A stretch of DNA of 36,166 bases from Candidatus Aenigmatarchaeota archaeon (GCA_016932735.1 JAFGCI010000006.1:1-36166); one strand, 5' to 3'. Shown: positions 1-10,134, numbered from the stretch's first letter. Notes: generated by a model from the letters alone, not told the origin. Numbers and translations: made by a program.

Positions 1-3000
1 ACGCTTGGAAGCGGTTCCACGCTTTCAAAGAATTTCAATGTTGGAACACATACTGTCACGCTTACAGTCACAGATGATGACGGTGCATCCGATGATGATA
101 CGGTCGTGATAACTGTTAATCCTTATGTTCCCGGAGCTCATGACCCATCAATAGATTCAATGTCATTGACGCCCTCAAACCCGACAAAGTTCCAGGACAT
201 AACATGCTCTGCATCCGTGTCAGATGCTGACGGCAACCTTAACAGCATAGAATTCAAATGGTTTGTTGACGGTTCCAATGTCAGGACACAGCTTAAAGGT
301 GTTAGCGGCTCATTTGCAACCAGTTCTGACGTTTTGCCGAGTTCGTTCACAGATTATAATGATATAGTAAGATGCGAGGCAAAGGTCTCCGACAGCACAT
401 CAAGGACGGACACAGAAATCAGGTCTGTGACAATCCGGCCAGAGACTCCTGTCAATACTCCTCCAACAATCTCAGGCATACCTGACCAGCCGGTCCAGGT
501 AGGACAGACAATAAGCCAGATAGACCTTTACAATTATGCAAGCGATGCCCAGAACTCTGACAACGAGATGACATACACAATCCAGTCCGAAAGCAACACC
601 GGAGTAATAGATTGTTACATAACGGGTGGTCACTATGTTGCATGCGGTAACGGCCTTCAGGCAGGATACAGCGATGTCACTGTAAGAGTTACCGATACCG
701 GCAGTCTGTATGATACTGACACCTTCAGGATAACGGTAACATCAGTGCCGACAGGTTATGAACCTGTAATCGAATCTTTCGTGATAACGCCGGCAAATCC
801 GGACACAAATAACGACATTGACTGTACTGTGCTCGCGTCAGACGATGACGGCGACCTTGACAGGGCTGTATTCAGGTGGTACAGGAACGGCCAGCAGGTC
901 GGTTCAGCGGTAACTAAGACATTGTCCGGATATCTTGATTCAGAATATGTAATATTGTCAAGCTCATCCACAAACCCGGGAGATGTTATCAGATGCGATG
1001 TGACTGTTTATGATGATAATAGTAACACAGACACGGACAGCAGGTCTGTGACAGTCCAGTCGGCTCCGGCAGACAACCCGCCGTATATTGATTCGTTGTT
1101 AATAATTCCACAAAACCCCACATCACAGAATGATTTGACATGCAGGGTTTCAGCAAGCGACCCAAACGGGGATTTGGACAGGGTCGATTTCCTCTGGTAC
1201 AGGAACGGCCAGCAGATCGGCTCGACTGTCACAAAATCCATGACAGGGTACAATGACTATGAGACTGACGTTATCAGCTCGTCACAGACCGCAGACGGAG
1301 ATATAATTCAATGCAGGACTGTTGTCTATGATGACAATTCAAATTCGGTTTTATGGTCAACCAGCGTCATAATCGGTTCTAACCCTCCGGAGAATAATGC
1401 ACCCACAGTGTATGCAGACCTTCTGCCGCAGAATCCGTTATCATCGCAGAGCCTGACATGTTCGGGCATCGCTGATGATTACGACGGCGACCTTGACAGA
1501 ATGGTATTCGAATGGACAATACCAAACAGGTTAGGCTCAACTGTCATAAGGTCAAATACAGTTCCAATTGCAGGTGCAATTGACATAGGAGATGACGTCC
1601 TTTCTTCATCATACACACAGGAAGGCGACCTTGTGACTTGCAGGATTGTTGCATATGACGATGAGAACCTTTATGGAAGTGATTCGGCATCGGTATATGT
1701 CCAGACATCGCAGCCCGGAAATCAACCTCCTGTAGCATTGTTTTATGCTTATCCGACAAGCATATACGAAGGCGACCAGGTCATGTTTGACGCAGATTCC
1801 AGCTATGACATCGACGGCTCGGTAGTTTCATATTATTTTGACTTTGGCGACGGCTCCAATTCAGGATGGACCAGCATTGATCATGTATACCACACCTACA
1901 ACATACAGGGCACATACACGACAAGGGTCAGGGTAAGAGATGATGATAGTTCTGATTCTGCCTGGAGCAGCACAGCAGCAATTGTCGTGATAAGGGAAAC
2001 TAACCCCCCTACAGGAGACCACGACCCGGTGATAGACAACATATACATAAGGCCTCCGGCACCTGAAGAGAACGATGACCTTGAATGTCATGTGTCTGTT
2101 TATGATTCTGACGGGGATATAGACAGGATACTTATCAGATGGTATGTTGATGGCGGCCTGAAGAGAACAAGAAACATTTATGATTCTGGCAGCCGTGCAA
2201 CTGTATATGATACATTTGATGAGCATTACACAACATATGATGATGATGTAAGATGCGTAGCAACAGTCTATGACCACAACGGCAACACGGACGAAGAGAG
2301 CTATACTGTTATGATAGACGACTATTACAAACCATCATGCTACCCCTCATGCAACATATGCCCGACATGCACTACAGGAAACTGCGGAGTTTCCATAAAG
2401 AGCTTTGACTTCTCAAGGAACACAAATGCAAACAAGCTTTCATGGGCAGAAGTCGGCGTTCTGAACTCAGGCTCAAGGAATGCAAACCTTGAACTGAAGG
2501 TAACAGTAGACGGCAGTGTGAAAGGCGTTTACACGGTTTACATGGCATCCGGCTCTGAAATCAGCAGACATTTTGACTTCGGTCTCGAGGAAGGCAGGCA
2601 TGACCTGAAAATAGATGCGAAGATGGATTGCGGCTCTACTGACAGCGAAACAGGAGTCATTTATGTAGGCGAGACAACGCCCGGATTTGTTCCTGGCGAG
2701 GAATATGTTGACATTTATCCCAGGGATATGCAGATGGATGCATTCTCAACCGGACAGATATACATAGAGATGAATTCCCCTTCGGAGCAGACTTTCACAA
2801 TAAATGTGGGAGGAATGGACGAGAGCTGGCTTCACTATGACAATGATGTCGAAGTCCGTGGAAAGAGGACAGAAAAGATTGTCCTGACTCCAAAAGGCTC
2901 CGGCACATACAATCTTAACATCGTGGTTTCAAGCGAGTCCGGAAAGACGTTCAGGAAGGATGTCAAAGTATATGTGAATGATTACGAAGAGGATGCGGCA

Positions 3001-3294
3001 AGAAGGTTCCTTCCGCTGGCGTCCGGAGCCGCGGGTGCGGCAACACTGACAGGCAACTACATAGTAACCGGACTGAGCCTTTGGGGCGCTGGAAACATAA
3101 TAATGTCATTTATAGCACTTCTGTTGCTCATATTAATCATATACCTCCTTTACAGGAGACACAAAACAGACGACAGTTATAATGAACAGCCGCGATATTC
3201 ACCGGAAATGGCAGAAGCAGTCGACCAAGACAGAGAGTTCTTCTCTAACTATCCTTATTATAGGCAGAACGGAATGGAATCGCAGAGATATTAG
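1..3294 (+). CDS. Large PKD/Ig-repeat surface protein, 5' end beyond window
   Basis: The reading frame is open from base 1, where it already encodes the end of a PKD-like domain, so the gene begins upstream; the GTG at 106 is not its true start. The visible 1097 residues hold at least four related Ig-like repeats (each with a GDLDR or GDIDR signature and a C near the first strand; roughly 145-440, 760-1065, 1075-1380 and 2020-2320), a classical PKD domain around 1735-2000 (motif FDFGDGS), a short Cys-rich patch near 2335-2390, and a CARDB-like part. A single membrane helix at about 3091-3160 is followed by a basic stop-transfer (YRRHK) and a short Tyr-rich cytoplasmic tail. This is a type I membrane protein with a long ectodomain, probably for adhesion or cell-surface structure. 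The partner is unknown. The stop overlaps the convergent nreA stop by 4 bp. Confidence 0.85.
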   Translation, partial: TLGSGSTLSKNFNVGTHTVTLTVTDDDGASDDDTVVITVNPYVPGAHDPSIDSMSLTPSNPTKFQDITCSASVSDADGNLNSIEFKWFVDGSNVRTQLKGVSGSFATSSDVLPSSFTDYNDIVRCEAKVSDSTSRTDTEIRSVTIRPETPVNTPPTISGIPDQPVQVGQTISQIDLYNYASDAQNSDNEMTYTIQSESNTGVIDCYITGGHYVACGNGLQAGYSDVTVRVTDTGSLYDTDTFRITVTSVPTGYEPVIESFVITPANPDTNNDIDCTVLASDDDGDLDRAVFRWYRNGQQVGSAVTKTLSGYLDSEYVILSSSSTNPGDVIRCDVTVYDDNSNTDTDSRSVTVQSAPADNPPYIDSLLIIPQNPTSQNDLTCRVSASDPNGDLDRVDFLWYRNGQQIGSTVTKSMTGYNDYETDVISSSQTADGDIIQCRTVVYDDNSNSVLWSTSVIIGSNPPENNAPTVYADLLPQNPLSSQSLTCSGIADDYDGDLDRMVFEWTIPNRLGSTVIRSNTVPIAGAIDIGDDVLSSSYTQEGDLVTCRIVAYDDENLYGSDSASVYVQTSQPGNQPPVALFYAYPTSIYEGDQVMFDADSSYDIDGSVVSYYFDFGDGSNSGWTSIDHVYHTYNIQGTYTTRVRVRDDDSSDSAWSSTAAIVVIRETNPPTGDHDPVIDNIYIRPPAPEENDDLECHVSVYDSDGDIDRILIRWYVDGGLKRTRNIYDSGSRATVYDTFDEHYTTYDDDVRCVATVYDHNGNTDEESYTVMIDDYYKPSCYPSCNICPTCTTGNCGVSIKSFDFSRNTNANKLSWAEVGVLNSGSRNANLELKVTVDGSVKGVYTVYMASGSEISRHFDFGLEEGRHDLKIDAKMDCGSTDSETGVIYVGETTPGFVPGEEYVDIYPRDMQMDAFSTGQIYIEMNSPSEQTFTINVGGMDESWLHYDNDVEVRGKRTEKIVLTPKGSGTYNLNIVVSSESGKTFRKDVKVYVNDYEEDAARRFLPLASGAAGAATLTGNYIVTGLSLWGAGNIIMSFIALLLLILIIYLLYRRHKTDDSYNEQPRYSPEMAEAVDQDREFFSNYPYYRQNGMESQRY

Positions 3295-4547
3295 ATTAGA
3301 AAATCTATCAATCTCCTCTGCCTCAATATTTTACTTTTTCGAATGTATTCTTTCATGTCAATCTTCAGCCTTGTTCTGATATCGTCAAGAGCTTCTTTCA
3401 TCGTCGAAAACCTTTTCGGGACAGATTTCATCGCATTCCTGACGTTCTCCCTGACCTGCCAGACGCCGAGTGGTATTATGTAACCCTCATATATCTCCCT
3501 GAAAACAACGGCTTTTGCCTGCCTTTTCATCTGATAGAGCTTCTCAGAGACAGCTATTCTGGCCGCATAATATCCGCCGCCTTCCTGGTCAGCGTAGCTG
3601 GTTCTCCCACTAAGGGGCTCATATTCGACCAGCATCTGAGGTTTATTTATCACACGTATTTCATTTGAATTTGAGTTCTGTGCCTGAGAATTCAGGCCAT
3701 TATCAATGGCGAAGCCCCACGGAGTCCCAGGAGCCCATGTCTCGAAATTCTCATATTCCCATGAGCCTGGCATAAGGAGGATTTCAAATCGATTGTCCAT
3801 GTAGAAGCTTGAAAAAACCATGAAATCTGAAAGCTCAGTATATTCCCTTATACTTTTCAGCATCTTCTTTGCAACAGTGTCATCGGTTGCTGTGATTGAC
3901 CATCTTGTCGGAACCAGCTTTTTCTTTTTTTCCTGCCCGAGGATTCCTGACGAGAGTATAGTTGAAATCTTGCTGACATCGTAGCCGAACTTATACAGAG
4001 TAAAGCTTGCGTCTGCCGATAAGACTTCATCATTGACAAGGCTATCGACTTTCCTAGGTATTGGAACATTTTCGGCAAGGTCAAATTTTTTGACTGAAAC
4101 GCTCGGCCCCATCGGCTGGTGTATATCGGAAAATTGGATATTATATGATGGCTTGTTTTTGAATTCAAGCTCAATATCAACATTCCTGCTCGACAAAGCA
4201 ATCTCCTGATTCTGCTCGACGAATTTCGATTTTGAGAACACGCTTTCACTATGTTTTGAGCGAAGGAGGAGGGATCTTTGATTTATAATCTCCTGGTAGC
4301 TCTTTCCAAAAAGCTCGGAAGGGTTGTCGTTTATATCGTCCTGCAGGGAACCCATCGGCCCTAAAGATACGTTAGGATAGCCGAATCTTCCCACGAAAAT
4401 AGAAGGCGACTTTCCGAAGAAATCATTCCCTATTGTTTTGAACACCTTATTCTCCATGTTGAATTTTGTCAGAAGAGGGCACGGGTTGTTCCCGCAGAGA
4501 TTGCGGCCGCCCTTGCAAATTACACAAAGTTTCGCAGAAGCCACCAT
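3291..4547 (-). CDS. nreA: Nre-family DNA repair protein (NreA)
   Basis: A 418-residue protein with the layout of archaeal Nre proteins (DUF650/DUF651). The N-terminus has a four-cysteine zinc-binding motif (C8, C11, C18, C23). The conserved FVGRFGYPNVSLGPM segment follows, and the extreme C-terminus QRRLIDFLI fits a PCNA-interacting PIP box. Nre proteins act in DNA-damage repair in archaea, with the C-terminal motif tethering them to the sliding clamp. The length is normal for the family. ATG at 4547 is used; a TATA-like TTTTAAT on the minus strand at about 4571-4577 would give an almost leaderless mRNA. It is divergent from the DUF116 gene and overlaps the surface-protein gene at their stops. 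Confidence 0.88.
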   Translation of the reverse strand: MVASAKLCVICKGGRNLCGNNPCPLLTKFNMENKVFKTIGNDFFGKSPSIFVGRFGYPNVSLGPMGSLQDDINDNPSELFGKSYQEIINQRSLLLRSKHSESVFSKSKFVEQNQEIALSSRNVDIELEFKNKPSYNIQFSDIHQPMGPSVSVKKFDLAENVPIPRKVDSLVNDEVLSADASFTLYKFGYDVSKISTILSSGILGQEKKKKLVPTRWSITATDDTVAKKMLKSIREYTELSDFMVFSSFYMDNRFEILLMPGSWEYENFETWAPGTPWGFAIDNGLNSQAQNSNSNEIRVINKPQMLVEYEPLSGRTSYADQEGGGYYAARIAVSEKLYQMKRQAKAVVFREIYEGYIIPLGVWQVRENVRNAMKSVPKRFSTMKEALDDIRTRLKIDMKEYIRKSKILRQRRLIDFLI

Positions 4548-4619
4548 GGATAAGAATGGTAATGAAGATTAAAATTCGGAAGATAGTTAAAAATCTTTCA
4601 CGACCAATAATAGTTCATT

Positions 4620-5138
4620 ATGAAAGATCTTGTAAACAGGCTTATCAATCTCGGTGTTGATCTTGGGACAAGGAACACGCTCAAAAAAGCACTCTCAGTT
4701 CTTGGAGAAGAGCCCGAAAATGTTGACAGGCTTTATGTAGAAATCAAGAATATGGTATACAGGGAAAAGATGAAGTCTTTTGAGCCGAAGGATAAAATAC
4801 TGTTTCTCCCACATTGTCTTCGCAAAGCCGACAAATGCAAAGCTAAAATGACAGAAGAAGGCTATGAATGTGCAGAATGCAATAAGGACTGTAAGGTTGG
4901 TCAGATAAAAAAATACGCCGAAAGGAAGGGATATAAAGTATTCATAGTCCCCGGAGGCTCAATGATGTTTTCGATAATCCGGAAATACGAGCCTAAAGGT
5001 GTCATCGGTGTAGCCTGCATGAAGGAACTTATCCTTGCGGCAGAGAATCTTGAAATGCCTATAAACGGGGTTGAGCTTTCAAAATCAGGTTGCATAAATA
5101 CTGATGTGGATGTCGATAAAGTAAAATCTATTCTTTAG
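4620..5138 (+). CDS. DUF116 domain protein, Cys-rich
   Basis: A 172-residue protein matching the DUF116 pattern: LPHCLR, then clustered cysteines (KCKAKM, YECAEC, KDCKVG), then FIVPGGSMM and GVIGVACMKEL. The cysteine pattern suggests a metal or Fe-S centre; the family has no settled function. A short helical N-terminal region (about 60 residues) precedes the domain. A TATA-like AGTTAAAAATC about 25-30 bp before the ATG at 4620 suggests a leaderless transcript. The last 11 bp overlap the 3' end of convergent topA, so neither gene can carry its own intergenic terminator. Confidence 0.85.
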   Translation: MKDLVNRLINLGVDLGTRNTLKKALSVLGEEPENVDRLYVEIKNMVYREKMKSFEPKDKILFLPHCLRKADKCKAKMTEEGYECAECNKDCKVGQIKKYAERKGYKVFIVPGGSMMFSIIRKYEPKGVIGVACMKELILAAENLEMPINGVELSKSGCINTDVDVDKVKSIL

Positions 5139-7248
5139 CTTTCCCGGAAGCCCTTTTTCCTCCGGTCTTTTTCTTATCAGTACTTTTAGAATCTTTTGAA
5201 GAAATTCCATTAACGAATCCGCATTTTATGCAGAGCTTCCACGGCCTTTTGCCTTTTGTCTTTATCGAGACAACTTTGAGACCGCATTTCTTGCACGGCT
5301 CATCAAGAACTGTAAGATTGCCTTTCTGCGGAAGGCCGAATGTATTCGTGCATTCAGGATATTTATCACAGCTCACGAACCTCTTTCCCGTCTTTCCTGA
5401 ATAAATTACATTAAGCTTTCCATTTCCGCATTTGTCGCAGGTTCCGATGAACCGATTCTCAGCTTCCATCTCCTTCATTCCCGAGGCCAAGTCGCCGCCA
5501 ATCTTTGCCTCGCTTTCTTTGAACTTCGCAAGTATTCTCTCAAGGTCCTTTCTCGCGTGCTCAATCACAGGCTTTTCGGAAGAATCCTCTTCCTGTATTT
5601 TCTCCATCTCAGAATCAAGGTTTTTTGTGAGGTCTATCGATACTATCTCAGGTGAGTACTTGTCAAGGGTTTCAACAACGACTTTTCCTAAAGTGGTCAC
5701 CGAAATGGAAGGGTCTTTTATGTATTCCCTGTCATAAAGCGTCTGGAGAATCTGGGCTCTCGTAGCCTTTGTTCCAAGGCCGAGGTCTTCCATCTTCTTT
5801 AGTATTGAAGCCTGATTGTATCTATTGGGTGGCTGTGTCTTCTTCGAAAGAATTTCAATCTTATGCTTATCCACTTTGTCGCCTTTAGTTATCACAGGCA
5901 AGACTGTTTCCTTGAACTTTGCGAATTTCCCATATAGCTCAATCCAGTTCGGTACCAGAGTCGTCGTTCCGGTCGTCTCGAACTTTTCCCCATTGACATC
6001 TATTGTCACCTTTATAGATTCCCTGACTGCCGGGTCGCCGAACGTGGCAAGATATCTTCTCACAACAAGATTATATATATTCTTCTGTTGCGGATTCAGT
6101 TTTGTGGGAACGCCTCCTGTCGGATATATTGCAGGATGCGCCGCATCTGTCTTAGAGCCCTCCTTGGGGAAAATCTTTTCCATTGACAGAATCTTTCTGA
6201 CAGAATCGGAGAATTCGTTCTGGGAAAGCAGCCTGTTCAGTATATTTTTATGGCCCAGCTTTGCAGGAAGTTTCTGGCTCGATGTCCTCGGATAGCTTAT
6301 GGCTGCCTGTTCATAGAGTGTCTGTGCTATGTCAAGAGTTTGTTTCGGCGAGTAGCCGAATAGTCCGTATGCATCTCTTTGCAATGTCGTCAGGTCAAAG
6401 GGGAATGGGGGATTGAGATTCATTTTCTTTTTTATAATATCAGAGACAATGGCTTCCTTTCCTTCACATTTACTGAATATCTGTTCAGCTGTATCCTTTT
6501 CCCATATCTGCCCTGCGATGTGCAAAGCTGCTATATCGGCACCTTTGAGGATTCCTTTCAGCTCCAGCTGCCAGAAAGGCTTTGAAACAAATGATGCTAT
6601 CTCGTTCTCCCTTTCATCAAGTATCTTTAGGGTAGGCCCTTGGACGCGTCCTGTTGAAAGGACCTTGAATGAGCCTCCTTTCTGGAGCGATTTAGTGAGC
6701 GCTCTTGAAAGGTTTATGCCAAAGAACCAGTCAACAAAATGCCTTGCGATTCCGGCTTTAATTACGGGAAAATCCAGATGTTCTGACGCATTCTGGTATG
6801 CTTCGTAGATGTCACCTTTAGTCAGTGTAGAGAACTTCATCCTTCTTCCGTCCTCCTTTTTGAAGATGAATTTTATTATATTGAAAGCTATTGTAGAGCC
6901 TTCAACATCATAGTCGCATGCCGAGATAAGTTCATCAGCATCTCCCGAAAGTTTGGAAAGATTATCAAAATATTTTTTAGACCATGTATTTCCCTTGTCC
7001 TTGTAAGTGGGCCGCCACTCGACATCAAAAACAGGATAATTCCAGCCGTTCTTTGAATCCTTTTTCTCGTCAAGGACAAAAAGATGCCCGACTGCAGGTG
7101 CAACTATTATCGGATGCGTTCCACATTCAATCTTGAAGTAAGAAGCCCCTTTGTTATTCACCTTTTCAACTTTGCCGTCATCGGAAAGTGCGTCTGCAAT
7201 CCTTTGCGCGGCATTTGGTTTTTCAGCGATTATCAGTGTATAGCTCAT
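5128..7248 (-). CDS. topA: DNA topoisomerase I, type IA
   Basis: A 706-residue type IA topoisomerase that relaxes negatively supercoiled DNA through a transient 5'-phosphotyrosine link. The TOPRIM domain is complete: catalytic E9 in AEKP and the acidic triad D112, D114, E116 in CDYDVEG. The active-site tyrosine lies in SYPRTSSQ near residue 320. Two C-terminal zinc-ribbon units follow (CDKC...CDKYPEC and CKKC...CIKC), then a Lys-rich tail. The frame can start at a TTG (7257), but ATG at 7248 gives the standard MSYTLIIAEKP start. A minus-strand TATA-like element near 7321-7331 predicts a roughly 50-nt leader containing a hairpin at 7275-7290. Confidence 0.95.
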   Translation of the reverse strand: MSYTLIIAEKPNAAQRIADALSDDGKVEKVNNKGASYFKIECGTHPIIVAPAVGHLFVLDEKKDSKNGWNYPVFDVEWRPTYKDKGNTWSKKYFDNLSKLSGDADELISACDYDVEGSTIAFNIIKFIFKKEDGRRMKFSTLTKGDIYEAYQNASEHLDFPVIKAGIARHFVDWFFGINLSRALTKSLQKGGSFKVLSTGRVQGPTLKILDERENEIASFVSKPFWQLELKGILKGADIAALHIAGQIWEKDTAEQIFSKCEGKEAIVSDIIKKKMNLNPPFPFDLTTLQRDAYGLFGYSPKQTLDIAQTLYEQAAISYPRTSSQKLPAKLGHKNILNRLLSQNEFSDSVRKILSMEKIFPKEGSKTDAAHPAIYPTGGVPTKLNPQQKNIYNLVVRRYLATFGDPAVRESIKVTIDVNGEKFETTGTTTLVPNWIELYGKFAKFKETVLPVITKGDKVDKHKIEILSKKTQPPNRYNQASILKKMEDLGLGTKATRAQILQTLYDREYIKDPSISVTTLGKVVVETLDKYSPEIVSIDLTKNLDSEMEKIQEEDSSEKPVIEHARKDLERILAKFKESEAKIGGDLASGMKEMEAENRFIGTCDKCGNGKLNVIYSGKTGKRFVSCDKYPECTNTFGLPQKGNLTVLDEPCKKCGLKVVSIKTKGKRPWKLCIKCGFVNGISSKDSKSTDKKKTGGKRASGKAKE

Positions 7249-7274
7249 TGTATGCAACCTTGTTCTCGTTTTGC

Positions 7275-7290
7275 GTTGGCGGCTGCCAAC
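7275..7290 (-). promoter_or_regulatory. Hairpin in the topA 5' leader
   Basis: GTTGGC and GCCAAC form a perfect 6-bp stem with a GGCT/AGCC loop about 27 bp upstream of the topA ATG and downstream of a TATA-like element at 7321-7331. It would lie in the 5' untranslated leader. A regulatory role is only inferred. Confidence 0.35.
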
Positions 7291-7408
7291 TTCCGATTTT
7301 TGAAATTAAGGTGCTGTTAGGTATAAATATGTTTGCATCGCACAGTAACTGTTAATTATAGTAATTGGAGGCATAGAATATTTGGGATGGGATATGTCTT
7401 TCATTATA

Positions 7409-7444
7409 TTTTCCTGACTTGTCCAAAATATTATGTCAGGAAAA
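7409..7444 (-). terminator. Hairpin downstream of fttA
   Basis: TTTTCCTGAC (7409-7418) and GTCAGGAAAA (7435-7444) form a perfect 10-bp stem with a 16-nt loop, starting about 30 bp after the fttA stop. Archaeal termination mainly uses U-tracts and FttA, so this hairpin may instead protect the 3' end or serve as a processing site. The rest of the interval to topA (7249-7474) is AT-rich. Confidence 0.45.
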
Positions 7445-7474
7445 ATAATATAAATAAAGGGAAAATCGGGGATT

Positions 7475-9358
7475 TCATCTGAGACGCATTACTTCCATAT
7501 TTTTTGGTGTTATTGTCTCAACCTTAAGGGAGCGATGGACATCACGGGCAAATTCGACGCAGGTATAGTTGTCTCCGTGAACCGTTACAACCCTTTCGAG
7601 CTTTGTTCCTTTGGAAAGTTTATAGATGAAGTTCATCAATTGGCGTCTGTCGGAATGTCCTGAAAGGCCTGATATGGTCTCAACTTCAAGTTCGATTGGG
7701 AGAGACATGTTCCTTCCGTTCCTGGCCGATATGGGTATTTCTTTGTGTCCTTTTTGTATCCTTCTTCCCAGTGTTCCTTCTGCCTGATAACCGACAAAAA
7801 GAAGCATATTTCTTTTGTCTGATGCGAACGCCTTCAGGTATTCAATTGCAGGTCCGCCAACAAGCATTCCTGATGTCGCTATGACAACACACGACTCTGT
7901 TGAATCTATGACATCGTCCCTTTCCCTGTGGACTATATGCTTCAATTTTTCATATACAAAGGGATTGTTGCCTTTATGGAATATCTCCTTCTGAAGGCCC
8001 CTTGAAAGGTATTCCGGATATGCTGTATGAATAGCCGTAGCATCGAAAAGCATTCCTTCCATATATATCGGATATTCGAAATTGCTCTGGGCAAGGATTG
8101 ACATTATTTCCTGGCCTCTCCCGACTGCAAAAGATGGTATAAGGACCTTTCCGCCGCGTTTCATCGTCTTGTTCACGAGATCCAGCAACCTTTCATGAGA
8201 TTCCTTCATCTGCTGCATCATGTCGTTTGGACCGCCATAAGTCGATTCAGTAACAATCGTTTCGACCCTTGAGAAATTCGTGTATGCCGGGTCAAACAGC
8301 TTTGTGGGTCCGTATTTGAGGTCTCCTGTATAAAGTATGTTATGAAGCCCGTCGCCTATATGAAGATGCACAAGCGATGAACCCAGAAGATGGGATGACG
8401 GCTGGAGAGTGAGCCTTGTATCGTTTGTTATGTCACAAACTTCTCCATAATCAATTGCTATGGTATGTTTTACGGCGGTCTCAACCGCCTTTTTCATGTA
8501 TGGGGCGCTCCTGCCGTCTTTCTGGCAGACGTCAATATAATCCAGACAAAGCAGAACCATAAGATCTCTTGTCGGGGCAGTACAATATAATGGTCCATTG
8601 TATCCGTTCTCATAAAGCCATGGAATGTATCCGCAATGGTCTACATGAGCATGTGAAAGGACTACTGCATCAAGCTTGCTTATATTGAATTCAGGCACTT
8701 CCAGATATGGGTATCTATCCAGAGATACGTCAACACCGCAATCCAGAAGTATGTTTGAATAATTAGTCTCAACCAGAATGGAGCTTCTTCCGACCTGGCG
8801 CCCTGCGCCAAGGACGGCCATCCTGACCCACCTGTCCCTTTCATCGACCTTTTTGTCGGGCTCCGTGTTTATTTTCTGGCCAAGCGAATTGAGGAATTTT
8901 TTTCTGTAATCAATTTCAGTGTGGTAAAGATTCCTTACTGCCCTCACAACCTTTGAATCAATGGCAGGGGCCCTTTCTATTTTCGGGAGCCATAATGTCC
9001 TTTCCTTGAGCTTCTTGTAGGTCTCGCCGCCCTTTCCTATGACAAGACCCGGTTTCTGGGATTCTATTACGACCTTTCCCATCTCGGGCTCAAAATAAAT
9101 TGCTTTGATACCGGCCTCTTCGGGGACGATCTCCTTTATTATTTTTTCTACTTTTGATATGTCTCCCGTAATCGATATGTCCGGCCTTACCTCTACCCTT
9201 TTCTTGAGATTGGATACTATCTTCCTGATGTACTCCTCGTTGTCTATGAAGAAGCTCTTGTTTTTGGTGTAAAGGACTATCTCCGAGGCCTCGAACATGA
9301 CTTCCGATATCTTCGCATTTGCGGGCAGATTATTTTTTAGTTCATCTAAAATATTCAT
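7475..9358 (-). CDS. fttA: Beta-CASP/KH ribonuclease FttA (aCPSF1), transcription termination factor
   Basis: A 627-residue homologue of archaeal CPSF1/FttA, the endo-/5'-3' exonuclease that cleaves nascent RNA and terminates transcription. The N-terminal third carries KH-type RNA-binding segments, including GLVIGKGGETYKKL. The metallo-beta-lactamase domain has the zinc motif SHAHVDHCGY. Later come GDLKYG, the beta-CASP motifs, and the C-terminal SGLSGHSDRRQL and VHGD histidines. All expected metal ligands are visible. A longer frame starts at TTG 9403, but ATG at 9358 has a strong Shine-Dalgarno (AAGGAGATAT) just upstream. It follows psmB after 73 bp and is probably cotranscribed; this pairing is common in Euryarchaeota. 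Confidence 0.95.
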   Translation of the reverse strand: MNILDELKNNLPANAKISEVMFEASEIVLYTKNKSFFIDNEEYIRKIVSNLKKRVEVRPDISITGDISKVEKIIKEIVPEEAGIKAIYFEPEMGKVVIESQKPGLVIGKGGETYKKLKERTLWLPKIERAPAIDSKVVRAVRNLYHTEIDYRKKFLNSLGQKINTEPDKKVDERDRWVRMAVLGAGRQVGRSSILVETNYSNILLDCGVDVSLDRYPYLEVPEFNISKLDAVVLSHAHVDHCGYIPWLYENGYNGPLYCTAPTRDLMVLLCLDYIDVCQKDGRSAPYMKKAVETAVKHTIAIDYGEVCDITNDTRLTLQPSSHLLGSSLVHLHIGDGLHNILYTGDLKYGPTKLFDPAYTNFSRVETIVTESTYGGPNDMMQQMKESHERLLDLVNKTMKRGGKVLIPSFAVGRGQEIMSILAQSNFEYPIYMEGMLFDATAIHTAYPEYLSRGLQKEIFHKGNNPFVYEKLKHIVHRERDDVIDSTESCVVIATSGMLVGGPAIEYLKAFASDKRNMLLFVGYQAEGTLGRRIQKGHKEIPISARNGRNMSLPIELEVETISGLSGHSDRRQLMNFIYKLSKGTKLERVVTVHGDNYTCVEFARDVHRSLKVETITPKNMEVMRLR

Positions 9359-9431
9359 ATTATCTCCTTCTTTTTGTCTAATCAATAAGTATAATGGCTG
9401 CAAATTGGTGTAATAAAAATGAAAAATGGGA

Positions 9432-10064
9432 TTATTCCAAAAGCTTTTCTACTTCAGCATCCGTGAGTTTTTTGAATTTTCCCTTTTCTATAACCGAAAT
9501 ATCTATTCCGCTTCCGCCGGAGTAAATATCCCTTTTCGTGGCGGCTTTAATTGATTTAGCCACCAGCTTCATAGCATCTTTAATCTCCATGCCTTCCTTA
9601 AAGCCGTCTTCAAGGACGCCGAAGGCCATAACAGAGCCGGAGCCTGATGAGAAATACTTCTCTTCCATAACGGAGCCGTCTGGTCCCAGGCTGAAAAGCT
9701 TCGGAGCGGTGTCATAGCCACCCACAATCAGCTGCAGCCAGTAAGGATACCATTTGCTTGAATAAAGTATATTCCCTACCAGAGTCGCTGCGGACGCAAC
9801 GGACATCTTTTTGTCCTCGTTAAGCTCGTACAGCTTTAGTTCTGCCTTTATGTATCTTATTATTGCCTGAGCGTCACCCACTGAGCCGGCTATCGTCATC
9901 CCGAGGTTATCGTCTATCTGGTAAACCTTCTGGGCTTCCTTGCTGGCCACGAGATGGCCCATGGTCGCCTTTCTGTCTGCGCCAAGGATTGTCGCTCCTT
10001 TGCAGACTAGACCCACCGTGGTGGTACCCGTCTTTAATTTCATCTTATCAATGTCTTCTGTCAT
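9432..10064 (-). CDS. psmB: 20S proteasome subunit beta
   Basis: A 210-residue N-terminal nucleophile hydrolase forming the proteolytic inner rings of the archaeal 20S proteasome. The propeptide is 13 residues, and self-cleavage at KTG|TTT exposes the catalytic threonine (T14). In mature numbering T1, D17 (GADRK) and K33 (EAQKV) are all present, and the SGSGS loop is conserved, so the subunit should be active. The promoter is probably the AT-rich minus-strand TATA run near 10102-10112. It is the first gene of a unit continuing into fttA. The Cdc48-type ATPase at the far end of the window is a plausible unfoldase partner. Confidence 0.95.
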   Translation of the reverse strand: MTEDIDKMKLKTGTTTVGLVCKGATILGADRKATMGHLVASKEAQKVYQIDDNLGMTIAGSVGDAQAIIRYIKAELKLYELNEDKKMSVASAATLVGNILYSSKWYPYWLQLIVGGYDTAPKLFSLGPDGSVMEEKYFSSGSGSVMAFGVLEDGFKEGMEIKDAMKLVAKSIKAATKRDIYSGGSGIDISVIEKGKFKKLTDAEVEKLLE

Positions 10065-10134
10065 AAGAATCAGCTACTCTACTCCTATTATTATATTGAT
10101 TATATATAAATATTTTAAGCTTATATAGGCTCCC

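Noticed and set aside
1861-2277. 138-residue minus-strand ORF inside the surface protein gene
   Set aside because: Cys/Ile-rich translation of the antisense of repetitive coding sequence; no promoter or ribosome-binding site.
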